The translations under genes and the position numbers were made by a program. Under the pieces are notes generated by a model. The model worked only from the letters and a program-made list of their open reading frames with translations, was not told the origin of the DNA and made no database searches. A DNA stretch of 18,657 nt from JBAUHN01 sp049680295 (GTDB lineage Bacteria > Pseudomonadota > Alphaproteobacteria > Rhodobacterales > Rhodobacteraceae): the NCBI GenBank assembly GCA_049680295.1, contig JBAUHN010000415.1, forward strand, positions 1-18,657, written 5' to 3'. Below, piece after piece: positions 1 to 6,397 of this stretch. Each line of letters begins with the position of its first letter. The first letter of the stretch is position 1.

Positions 1-638
1 CTGGTGGCGATCAACCCCCAATGTGCCCAGCTTTGCGGGTGAAAATCCACCCATGCCGCCCAGCCTGCAAAGAACGTCCATGCCAGCGCGATCGGCAAAG
101 TCAACGTCCGCCAGCGTTCTGTCCGAACAGGGTGAACGAACTTGAGCGGCAAGAACATGGCGATAGCGAGTGCCGTCACAAGCGTCAGACTGACCCAGAA
201 ATTCGGCTCAAGCGCAAAGATGACCAGCACCACCATATTCCAGCAGCCGGGAAAGCCGGAAAAGGAATTGTCTTTTGTTTTCATGCGCGTATCGGCGAAA
301 TACATCGCGCTGGCAAAGGTGATAATGATGATGGCGAACCAGCCGGTCCACCCATCCATCAGCCCGGATTTGAACAAGGCAAAGGCCGGGATAAACACAT
401 ATGTCAGATAGTCGATAATCAGATCCAGCAAGACACCGTCAAATTCAGGCGCATTGTTCTTGACGTCGAATTTGCGGGCAAGCGGGCCGTCGATGCCGTC
501 CACAAAAAAGGCGACAACCAGCCATAGGAACATCAGGTCCCACTTCAAATCGACGGCGGCCAACATGGCGAGCATCGCAAAGACGGCACCGGTTGCAGTG
601 AAAAGATGGACGAGCAGGGCGCGGAGCTGAAGGGTCAT
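1..638 (-). CDS. pcs: Phosphatidylcholine synthase (CDP-alcohol phosphatidyltransferase), C-terminus cut by window edge
   Basis: An integral inner-membrane enzyme that condenses CDP-diacylglycerol with choline to give phosphatidylcholine and CMP. The minus-strand frame is open from the ATG at 638 to base 1, giving 212 residues; the family is usually about 230-250, so only a short C-terminal piece is missing. The CDP-alcohol phosphotransferase signature is visible at about residues 47-74: DG, two residues, AR, then 12 residues, G, three, D, three, D. The 12-residue spacing, rather than the usual 8, is what I recall for choline-type Pcs enzymes. Several hydrophobic spans follow the N-terminal MTLQLRALLVHLFTATG. 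No clear Shine-Dalgarno precedes the ATG; an in-frame TTG lies eight codons upstream, but the ATG fits the family N-terminus. A strong terminator lies just upstream, so it should have its own promoter. Another CDP-alcohol transferase is unlikely. Confidence 0.88.
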   Translation of the reverse strand, partial: MTLQLRALLVHLFTATGAVFAMLAMLAAVDLKWDLMFLWLVVAFFVDGIDGPLARKFDVKNNAPEFDGVLLDLIIDYLTYVFIPAFALFKSGLMDGWTGWFAIIIITFASAMYFADTRMKTKDNSFSGFPGCWNMVVLVIFALEPNFWVSLTLVTALAIAMFLPLKFVHPVRTERWRTLTLPIALAWTFFAGWAAWVDFHPQSWAHWGLIAT

Positions 639-678
639 GGCGACTACATGGCCCAAGCGGCGCGAGGATGCAAAAAGA

Positions 679-706
679 AAAGCCCGTCTGTTTCCAGACA
701 GGCTTT
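679..706 (-). terminator. Rho-independent terminator of the P460 gene, GAAA tetraloop
   Basis: Read on the minus strand, 706 to 695 (AAAGCCTGTCTG) pairs with 690 to 679 (CAGACGGGCTTT) over 12 positions with one U-G wobble, around a GAAA loop of the GNRA type. It is followed by the T-rich run TCTTTTTG. It starts 22 bases after the stop of the P460 gene and before the pcs start, so it should separate the two transcripts. On the plus strand the stem lacks a comparable T run. Confidence 0.85.
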
Positions 707-727
707 CGTTGTGCTAATTTCGCGGTG

Positions 728-1312
728 TCACTTGCTGATGCGGACTTCCTCCAGAGGATAGGCAAGAAAATCCTGATCTTCAAACCCGGCATGACAATCA
801 TGGCAGAACGCCTGTTTGAACTTCATCGGTTTGCCGTTGGGTTGCAGGCCGCCATAAAGCCAGTCATCGGTTTCAGGCGCGCCGCCCGCGTCAAGTTTGG
901 TCATGATAAACAGCGGGCCGGGGCGTGCCATTTTCTTTTTCTTGCTGATCGAGACACTTTCCTTGGCCAGAACGGAACCGACGGGCATTTCCACACCCTC
1001 TTCGGCAAATTCGAGATAGGCATCGGCTGCAACATCGTTTGCGAATGTCTGCAACAGGCGGTTGCCATGCGGGCCCGCTACGGCAGGCCGGGTCGAAGTA
1101 ACGGTCCAGTTGCGATAAGTGCTGCCCACTTCATCGCCTTGCTTGGCGTATCCTGTCGCCATCGCATCCTTGACGCAGTCGTAAAGGGCGACAACCTGTG
1201 TCTCGTCCAGATCAAATGCGCTTTCGACGTCCACAGGACAATCGGCGGCAAAAGCTGTTGAAGTCATGACAGCAACGCCAGCGGCGGCTGTGGCGCATTT
1301 TAGGATGTTCAT
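728..1312 (-). CDS. Secreted cytochrome P460-type c-haem protein
   Basis: A predicted periplasmic mono-haem protein of 194 residues. A signal peptide runs to about residue 22 (cleavage after AFA). The only haem c motif is C170-H-D-C173-H174, near the C-terminus as in cytochrome P460. Other P460-like segments are HGNR at 82-85, MPVGSVLAKES at 109-119, GPLFIM at 132-137 and DQDFLAY at 179-185. K117 aligns, by my recollection of the Nitrosomonas enzyme, with the lysine cross-linked to haem. Known P460 proteins oxidise hydroxylamine or bind NO; which applies here is open, because I cannot place a counterpart of the distal glutamate needed for hydroxylamine oxidation. The frame extends 22 codons upstream, but the ATG at 1312 has AAGGGA in position and starts the signal peptide directly. 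It is a single-gene unit between xerC and a terminator. Confidence 0.8.
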   Translation of the reverse strand: MNILKCATAAAGVAVMTSTAFAADCPVDVESAFDLDETQVVALYDCVKDAMATGYAKQGDEVGSTYRNWTVTSTRPAVAGPHGNRLLQTFANDVAADAYLEFAEEGVEMPVGSVLAKESVSISKKKKMARPGPLFIMTKLDAGGAPETDDWLYGGLQPNGKPMKFKQAFCHDCHAGFEDQDFLAYPLEEVRISK

Positions 1313-1315
1313 CGG

Positions 1316-1327
1316 AGTGGTCCCTTT
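1316..1327 (-). promoter_or_regulatory. Leader motif with ribosome binding site, shared with the transaldolase gene
   Basis: On the minus strand this reads AAAGGGACCACT and ends three bases before the ATG of the P460 gene. GGGA is the likely Shine-Dalgarno core, 8 bases from the start. The identical 12-mer sits at the identical distance before the transaldolase start at 3891. Confidence 0.55.
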
Positions 1328-1345
1328 TGATCTGTAAACAATTAC

Positions 1346-1397
1346 CTGCGGTCGATTGCCGCAGAGGTACAATCGCACAGAAACCCGCAGGCTGCGG
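1346..1397. promoter_or_regulatory. Four CCGCAG/CTGCGG half-sites upstream of the P460 gene (candidate operator)
   Basis: Within 52 bases the hexamer occurs four times: CTGCGG at 1346-1351, CCGCAG at 1359-1364, CCGCAG at 1385-1390 and CTGCGG at 1392-1397. They form two inverted repeats, one with a 7-base and one with a 1-base spacer. The group lies 34-85 bases upstream of the P460 start, where a promoter is expected. It could be a repressor or activator site or a leader hairpin. I do not know the regulator, and I found no clear FNR, NnrR or NsrR consensus. Confidence 0.4.
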
Positions 1398-1448
1398 TAA
1401 AACCTTATGCACAGTTATGTGAACAAAATCGCTATTTGGTTACAAGAT

Positions 1449-2369
1449 TTACGCCTTGGGGTGGGCGGCGTTATAGACCTCGATCAGGCGCGCCGTGTCG
1501 ACGGCGGTGTAGGCCTGGGTGGTCGACAGCGAAGCATGGCCCAGCAATTCCTGAATGCTGCGCAAATCACCCCCCGCGTTCAGCAAGTGGGTGGCAAAGC
1601 TGTGGCGCATGGCGTGCGGGGTCGCGCTGGCGGGCAGGCCCAGTTGCATGCGGGACTGCTCCATCGCCTTTTGAATGGCGCGCGGCGCCAACGCGCCACC
1701 GCGCACGGCGCGGAACAGGGGGGCGGCCTCGTCCAGATCGTATGGGCAAAGCCGGACGTATTGCGCAACAGCCGCCTGCGCTGCCGGGACGACAGGCACC
1801 ACCCGTTCCTTGCCGCCCTTGCCGATGATGCGCAACACGGCCGGCAACGGAGCGTCAGCCCCGGTTAACCCCAAGGCCTCGGAAATCCGCAATCCGCATC
1901 CCCAAAGCAAGGTGATCACGGCAACATCACGTGCGGCCAGCCACGGCGTGTCATGTTGCATCTCGACGGTTTCGATCATGCTGCGGGCGGCGTCCTCGGC
2001 CAGCGGTCGCGGCATTTTCTTCTGGAACTTTGGCGATCTGGTGGCCAAAACGGCTGTCGGCTCAAACCCTTCACGCTCGGCCAGCCAGCGATAGAACGCT
2101 TTGACGGCGGACAGTTTGCGCGCCAAAGATCGTGCGCCGGTCCCTGTATCACGCGTGCGTGCCATCCATGCGCGCATATCTGTCACCGATATATCTGACA
2201 GCGCGCCCAGACCCTGCGGCTGACCTTTGTATCCGGTGATAAACGTCAAGAATTCAGTAACATCACCCTGATAAGCCGTGCGGGTATTGGCCGCGGCCCC
2301 TTTCAGGGCCTGTTGGTGGTCAAGCCAGCCTTGCATCGCGTCACGCGCCGCAGGGCTGATCAGGCTCAT
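1449..2369 (-). CDS. xerC: Tyrosine recombinase XerC
   Basis: Site-specific recombinase of 306 residues that, with XerD, resolves chromosome dimers at the dif site during division. The N-terminal SAM-like DNA-binding domain spans about residues 8-105 and the catalytic domain about 120-300. All expected catalytic residues are visible: R161 (GCGLRISE), K184 (GKGGKE), H252 and R255 (PHAMRHSFATH), H278 (LLGHAS) and the nucleophile Y287 (TTQAYTAV). The ATG at 2369 overlaps the stop of the upstream DUF484 gene by four bases (ATGA), so translation is probably coupled. The DUF484-xerC pairing is a conserved arrangement in proteobacteria, which favours XerC over XerD or a phage integrase; no attachment site or cargo genes are present. 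Confidence 0.93.
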   Translation of the reverse strand: MSLISPAARDAMQGWLDHQQALKGAAANTRTAYQGDVTEFLTFITGYKGQPQGLGALSDISVTDMRAWMARTRDTGTGARSLARKLSAVKAFYRWLAEREGFEPTAVLATRSPKFQKKMPRPLAEDAARSMIETVEMQHDTPWLAARDVAVITLLWGCGLRISEALGLTGADAPLPAVLRIIGKGGKERVVPVVPAAQAAVAQYVRLCPYDLDEAAPLFRAVRGGALAPRAIQKAMEQSRMQLGLPASATPHAMRHSFATHLLNAGGDLRSIQELLGHASLSTTQAYTAVDTARLIEVYNAAHPKA

Positions 2370-3073
2370 GACAACCAGCGGCGCATCGTTCGTTCAAACA
2401 CGCCGGTGAAAAAGCTAAGCAGATCCGTGCCTTGTTGCGGGCCGAACAAATGCGGATCTTCAGCACCGAGAACCAAAAGGCCCGGCAGTCTGCCGGTGCC
2501 AAGGTCCAGCTTCAGACATGCTTCTGATTTGATCCAATCCGCTGAATTCCCGTAAATGATACTGGATGCTGTCTGGACTTGTCTCAGTGTCACCTGGCGC
2601 GACGAACTCGCACGACCCATGGTCAGGTAGTCATCAATAAAGCCCGGTTGGGCGACGGCCATAACCTGATCAAAGCGTTCGACAACCGTTGCACCGTCGT
2701 GTTGCGTCGATTCCAGCACAAGCTTTACCGCATCAACCCGCAGGATCTGCGCAACTTCGCCACCCAATTCGCGCAGGAATACTTCGAAATCCACCGGATC
2801 CAGAAGCCGCAATATCGCCCTGTGCACCTGATTTGTCCCGGCAAGGTTTTCATAGGCGGCGGCGATCACGCTCCGGTGCGTGTCTTCAAGCCGGTCCAGG
2901 CGCGCCTCAAGCCGTTCCATGGCGATACCGCGCAAATCGACGATATTTCCACCCATTGCTTTTTCGTTGGCAGCAACCAATGCGTGCATCAGATCTTTGT
3001 CATCCAGAATAACATCCGGTTGCGAAATGATGGCTTCGCGCAAAGTATCTTCCATGTTTGAATTCTGACTCAT
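2366..3073 (-). CDS. DUF484 family protein (GAF-like)
   Basis: A 235-residue cytoplasmic protein of the DUF484 family, a GAF-like fold of unknown function typically encoded directly upstream of xerC. The N-terminal part (about 1-75) is charged and helical; the central and C-terminal part (about 85-230) has the alternating hydrophobic pattern of the GAF-like domain, ending in FFTGVFERTMRRWLS. No signal peptide or membrane segment is seen. The ATG at 3073 is preceded by GGCGGA, a modest ribosome binding site, and by an extended -10-like element. The stop overlaps the xerC start by four bases. Its link to xerC is positional only. Confidence 0.85.
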   Translation of the reverse strand: MSQNSNMEDTLREAIISQPDVILDDKDLMHALVAANEKAMGGNIVDLRGIAMERLEARLDRLEDTHRSVIAAAYENLAGTNQVHRAILRLLDPVDFEVFLRELGGEVAQILRVDAVKLVLESTQHDGATVVERFDQVMAVAQPGFIDDYLTMGRASSSRQVTLRQVQTASSIIYGNSADWIKSEACLKLDLGTGRLPGLLVLGAEDPHLFGPQQGTDLLSFFTGVFERTMRRWLS

Positions 3074-3096
3074 TTTGTATCCGCCGATTTTTGCAA

Positions 3097-3105
3097 TCTA
3101 TAGCA
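3097..3105 (-). promoter_or_regulatory. Candidate extended -10 promoter element for DUF484-xerC
   Basis: On the minus strand the sequence is TGCTATAGA, resembling an extended -10 (TGnTATAAT). It would start transcription about 17 bases before the DUF484 ATG. No good -35 is seen at 17 bases, which is tolerated by extended -10 promoters. Otherwise, the 164-base gap 3074-3237 shows only a weak A/T hairpin just after the transaldolase stop. Confidence 0.35.
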
Positions 3106-3237
3106 TAGGCCGCGGGAACAATCTGCCCCGTAAATGCCATAATTGGGTTGCACCCCTGCCTGTTGCAAGAACGCTGCAGGGTTTTGGCATCCAATGACAG
3201 CCGCCTGTCTGAAAAAAGGGTCTCTTTTTGAAAAAGA

Positions 3238-3891
3238 TCAGAGGATATTTTGGCCGGTCTTGGCCCAATCAGACATAAATTGCTCAAGCCCTTTGTCGGT
3301 CAATGGGTGTGACGCCAGTTTTTTGATCACTTCGGGGGGGGCGGTCACAACATCGGCACCAATCCGGGCGGCATCCAGAATGTGATTGGGCGACCGGATC
3401 GAGGCGGCAAGGATTTGCGTCTCGAAGCCGTAATTGTCATAAATCGTGCGGATGTCTTCGATCAGTTCCATACCATCAAGATTGATGTCGTCGAGACGGC
3501 CAATAAAGGGGCTGATAAACGTCGCACCAGCTTTGGCGGCCAGCAAGGCCTGATTGGCCGAGAAACACAGCGTCACATTGACCATCTTCCCTTCGCCGGC
3601 AAGCACTTTGCAGGCTTTCAACCCGTCCCAGGTCAGCGGCAGTTTGACGGTGATGTTATCGGCAATCTCAGCCAGCTTGCGGCCTTCAGCGATCATCTGG
3701 TCGGCCTCAAGCGCCACAACTTCGGCGCTGACCGGGCCGTCCACCAGATCGCAAATCTCTTTGGTGACTTCCAGAATGTCGCGGCCTGATTTCAGGATCA
3801 GCGATGGGTTGGTTGTCACACCATCCACCATTCCCAGATCATTTAATTCGGCAATGGCGTCGATTTCTGCAGTGTCTACGAAAAATTTCAT
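3238..3891 (-). CDS. tal: Small (TalC/FSA-type) transaldolase
   Basis: A 217-residue single-domain class I aldolase of the short transaldolase group. It transfers a dihydroxyacetone unit between sugar phosphates in the non-oxidative pentose phosphate pathway. The Schiff-base lysine is K83 in NITVKLPLTWDGLKA; the substrate-loop motif is GVTTNPSL at 24-31. Two positions point to transaldolase rather than fructose-6-phosphate aldolase: E57 (SAEV), where E. coli FsaA has Gln, and F129 (SPFIGRLDD), where FsaA has Tyr. The ATG at 3891 has AAAGGGACCACT ending three bases before it. The gene is transcribed divergently from priA across an intergenic gap of about 90-130 bases and appears monocistronic. 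The family is often annotated fsa or tal; the precise substrate is inferred. Confidence 0.9.
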   Translation of the reverse strand: MKFFVDTAEIDAIAELNDLGMVDGVTTNPSLILKSGRDILEVTKEICDLVDGPVSAEVVALEADQMIAEGRKLAEIADNITVKLPLTWDGLKACKVLAGEGKMVNVTLCFSANQALLAAKAGATFISPFIGRLDDINLDGMELIEDIRTIYDNYGFETQILAASIRSPNHILDAARIGADVVTAPPEVIKKLASHPLTDKGLEQFMSDWAKTGQNIL

Positions 3892-3894
3892 CCA

Positions 3895-3906
3895 AGTGGT
3901 CCCTTT
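3895..3906 (-). promoter_or_regulatory. Leader motif with ribosome binding site, shared with the P460 gene
   Basis: Minus-strand AAAGGGACCACT, three bases before the transaldolase ATG, with GGGA as the likely ribosome binding core. It is identical in sequence and spacing to the leader of the P460 gene at 1316-1327. Confidence 0.55.
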
Positions 3907-4008
3907 GCAAAGCCGCGTGGCGGTGCGAGCGTTGACGATGTCACGAATTTCTGTTGCGCTTGGCTTTACCGCATGATCTGCGATGCTGAAACCCCAATCT
4001 TTGAGATC

Positions 4009-4012
4009 GGAG
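4009..4012 (+). promoter_or_regulatory. Ribosome binding site that decides the priA start
   Basis: GGAG, six bases before the GTG at 4019. The alternative ATG at 3983 has no purine-rich stretch upstream (ATGATCTGCG precedes it), and the TTG at 4016 is only three bases away. Confidence 0.5.
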
Positions 4013-4018
4013 CCTTTG

Positions 4019-6214
4019 GTGGACGGACCGCTATTTTTTGATCAAGGGGCTTTGGTTGCGGTTTTAACCACGCAACCCCTGGGCCGCGCACTGGATTACA
4101 AGGCGCCGGAAGGGGGGTGCCATCCGGGCGCATTTGTCGAGGTGCCACTGGGCCCGCGCAAGGTTCTGGGCGTCGTTTGGGGGCCGGGCAAAGGCGATTA
4201 TGATCTTGCCAAAATCAGGTCTGTCATCCGGGTTTTAGATGCGGCCCCCATGCGCGAGGAACTGCGGGAGTTTTTGCAAAAAGCAGCCGATTACACGCTG
4301 ACGCCAATGCCCGCTATGCTGCGTCTGGCGACCCGCGCGCCGGGTTTGGGCGATCCGCCATCCCAGCGGAAAATCTATCGTCGCGGCGCGGTTGAACCGG
4401 ACCGGATTACGGATGCGCGGCGCAAGGTTCTGGCGGTTTTGACCGAGTATGGCGATCTGTCGTTCACACTCAAAGAACTGTCTGACATGGCGGGTGTCAC
4501 GTCGTCCGTTGTGAAGGGGCTGGTCGCTCAGGGCGCTGTAATTGAAGAAAACAGCCCGCGTGATTTGCCGTTTGCGCCGCTGGATCCTGCGCTGCCCGGC
4601 AAGGTTCTGACCTCTGATCAAACCGCCGGGGCCGAGGTCTTGACCCAAGCTGTCAAATCGCAGCGTTATGGAACCACGTTGCTGCGCGGGGTCACTGGGT
4701 CGGGCAAGACCGAAGTTTATCTGGAGGCGGTTTCGGCGGCGATTGCTGCGGGCCGTCAAGCCTTGGTGTTATTGCCCGAGATCGCCCTGACGGCAGAGTT
4801 TCTGACCCGCGTTCAGGAACGATTTGGCGCAAAACCGGCGGAGTGGCATTCAGGCGTCACGATGACCGAGCGGCGTCGGATCTGGCGGATGGTGGGCCAG
4901 GGGCATGCGCAACTGGTGATCGGGGCCAGGTCTGCATTGTTTTTGCCCTTCCAGAACCTTGGTCTGATCGTGGTCGATGAAGAACACGACACATCTTACA
5001 AGCAAGAAGAGGGCGTCTTGTATAATGCCCGTGACATGGCGGTGCTCCGTGCATCCATCTGTCAGGCGCAGGTGGTTTTGGCCAGTGCCACGCCCAGTCT
5101 GGAAAGCTGGGCCAATGCGCAGGCGGGCAAATACACAAGGTTGGAATTGCCGTCACGTTATGGGCCTGCTGTCATGCCGAAAATGCGTGCGATTGATATG
5201 CGGGCTGAAAAACTGCCCAGCGATCGGTGGATATCAGGGGTGTTGCGTTCGGAGGTGAACGCACGATTGGCTGCGGGCGAACAGTCGATGTTGTTTATCA
5301 ACCGGCGCGGTTATGCGCCGATTACGCTCTGTCGTGCCTGTGGTCATCAGATCGGCTGTGATCACTGCGATGCGCGGATGGTCGAGCATCGGTTCCAGAA
5401 GCGGCTGGTGTGCCATCAATGCGGCGAAAGCAAACCGATGCCCGAGGTTTGCCCGTCTTGTGACGCAGCAGACAGGCTGGCGGCCGTGGGTCCGGGCGTG
5501 GAACGCCTGGGCGAGGAAGCAACGGCACTATTCCCAGATGCGCGCATTTCGACCTTGAGTTCAGATATGTACGGGTCCGCGCGCGCGCTAAAAGCCGAGA
5601 TTGAGGATATTGCGGCAGGGGCTGCCGACATCATTATTGGCACTCAGCTGGTGGCCAAAGGGCATAACTTCCCAAAGCTGACGCTTGTCGGGGTTATTGA
5701 TGCCGATCTGGGCCTGCAGGGATCAGATCTGCGGGCGGCGGAACGGACGTTTCAATTGATGAGGCAAGTATCGGGGCGCGCAGGGCGTGCAGACAAACCC
5801 GGCACGGCGATGTTGCAGACCTATCAGCCTGATCACCCGGTGATCCGGGCAATTCTGGCCGGTGACGAGGAAACATTCTGGAGCGCTGAGGCCGGTGAGC
5901 GTCAAACGGCGGGGGTGCCGCCGTATGGCCGCATGGCGGGAATTATCCTGAGCGCGCCAGATGTGACATTGGCGTTTGAGGCGGGCAATACGCTGGCGCG
6001 AAACACCGGCCCTTTACGGGCCATTGGTGCGCAGGTTTACGGGCCGGCACCGGCGCCGATTGCCCGTGTACGCGGCCGACACCGGGTGCGGTTGCTGGTC
6101 AAGGCGGAAAAAGGTGTGCGATTGCAGGATGCGTTGGAAAAATGGGTGCGACAGTTGCGTATCAAAGGCGATTTGCGGTTGTCAGTCGATATTGATCCGC
6201 AGAGTTTTTACTAG
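4019..6214 (+). CDS. priA: Primosomal replication restart helicase PriA
   Basis: A 3'-5' DNA helicase that recognises stalled or collapsed forks and reloads the replisome. In order: N-terminal fork-binding region (to about residue 100), winged-helix part, helicase core with Walker A GVTGSGKT (224-231) and Walker B DEEH (320-323), and a zinc-binding region with eight cysteines paired as CxxC (C438/441, C447/450, C465/468, C478/481). Conserved motifs IIGTQLVAKGHNFP and QVSGRAGR follow, then the C-terminal domain. I chose the GTG at 4019 because GGAG at 4009-4012 lies six bases before it and the protein then begins close to the conserved VAVLTTQPL. An in-frame ATG at 3983 gives 743 residues but lacks a ribosome binding site. 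Length, 731 residues, is normal. Confidence 0.95.
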   Translation: MDGPLFFDQGALVAVLTTQPLGRALDYKAPEGGCHPGAFVEVPLGPRKVLGVVWGPGKGDYDLAKIRSVIRVLDAAPMREELREFLQKAADYTLTPMPAMLRLATRAPGLGDPPSQRKIYRRGAVEPDRITDARRKVLAVLTEYGDLSFTLKELSDMAGVTSSVVKGLVAQGAVIEENSPRDLPFAPLDPALPGKVLTSDQTAGAEVLTQAVKSQRYGTTLLRGVTGSGKTEVYLEAVSAAIAAGRQALVLLPEIALTAEFLTRVQERFGAKPAEWHSGVTMTERRRIWRMVGQGHAQLVIGARSALFLPFQNLGLIVVDEEHDTSYKQEEGVLYNARDMAVLRASICQAQVVLASATPSLESWANAQAGKYTRLELPSRYGPAVMPKMRAIDMRAEKLPSDRWISGVLRSEVNARLAAGEQSMLFINRRGYAPITLCRACGHQIGCDHCDARMVEHRFQKRLVCHQCGESKPMPEVCPSCDAADRLAAVGPGVERLGEEATALFPDARISTLSSDMYGSARALKAEIEDIAAGAADIIIGTQLVAKGHNFPKLTLVGVIDADLGLQGSDLRAAERTFQLMRQVSGRAGRADKPGTAMLQTYQPDHPVIRAILAGDEETFWSAEAGERQTAGVPPYGRMAGIILSAPDVTLAFEAGNTLARNTGPLRAIGAQVYGPAPAPIARVRGRHRVRLLVKAEKGVRLQDALEKWVRQLRIKGDLRLSVDIDPQSFY

Positions 6215-6397
6215 AGACAGAACTCTGGCGTCCATGGAAATTGGGCTCAGGCCTTAAATCTGTGTGGGGGGGCGTTTGATGGATGCCCTTGGAGTGAGTA
6301 TTTTCAGAAGGGTGAAACAGGGAGGGGCTTTGTCAGAGGGCGCCCCGGGTGTTTTTGTATCTCGTCAAGGCCACCAAAAAAGCTTAAGCGCATTGTT

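Noticed and set aside
21..527. Plus-strand open frame of 168 residues at the left edge
   Set aside because: The opposite strand encodes a clear phosphatidylcholine synthase with its signature motif; this frame is its shadow.
668..1261. Plus-strand open frame of 197 residues opposite the P460 gene
   Set aside because: It runs antisense through a recognisable haem protein with signal peptide and CxxCH, has no family resemblance, and begins inside the terminator.
1449..2369. Tyrosine recombinase as evidence of a mobile element or integron
   Set aside because: Full-length XerC paired with DUF484, no attachment site, inverted ends or cargo; it is the housekeeping enzyme.
2579..3061. Plus-strand open frame of 160 residues opposite DUF484
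   Set aside because: Antisense shadow; the minus-strand gene has the conserved four-base overlap with xerC.
3160..3192. CCCTGC/GCAGGG inverted repeat with TTTT after it as a plus-strand terminator
   Set aside because: No plus-strand gene precedes it and the 16-base loop is long; on the minus strand no T run follows.
6255..6365. GC-rich hairpins after priA as a terminator
   Set aside because: Stems are short or imperfect, and none is directly followed by a T run; not strong enough to annotate.
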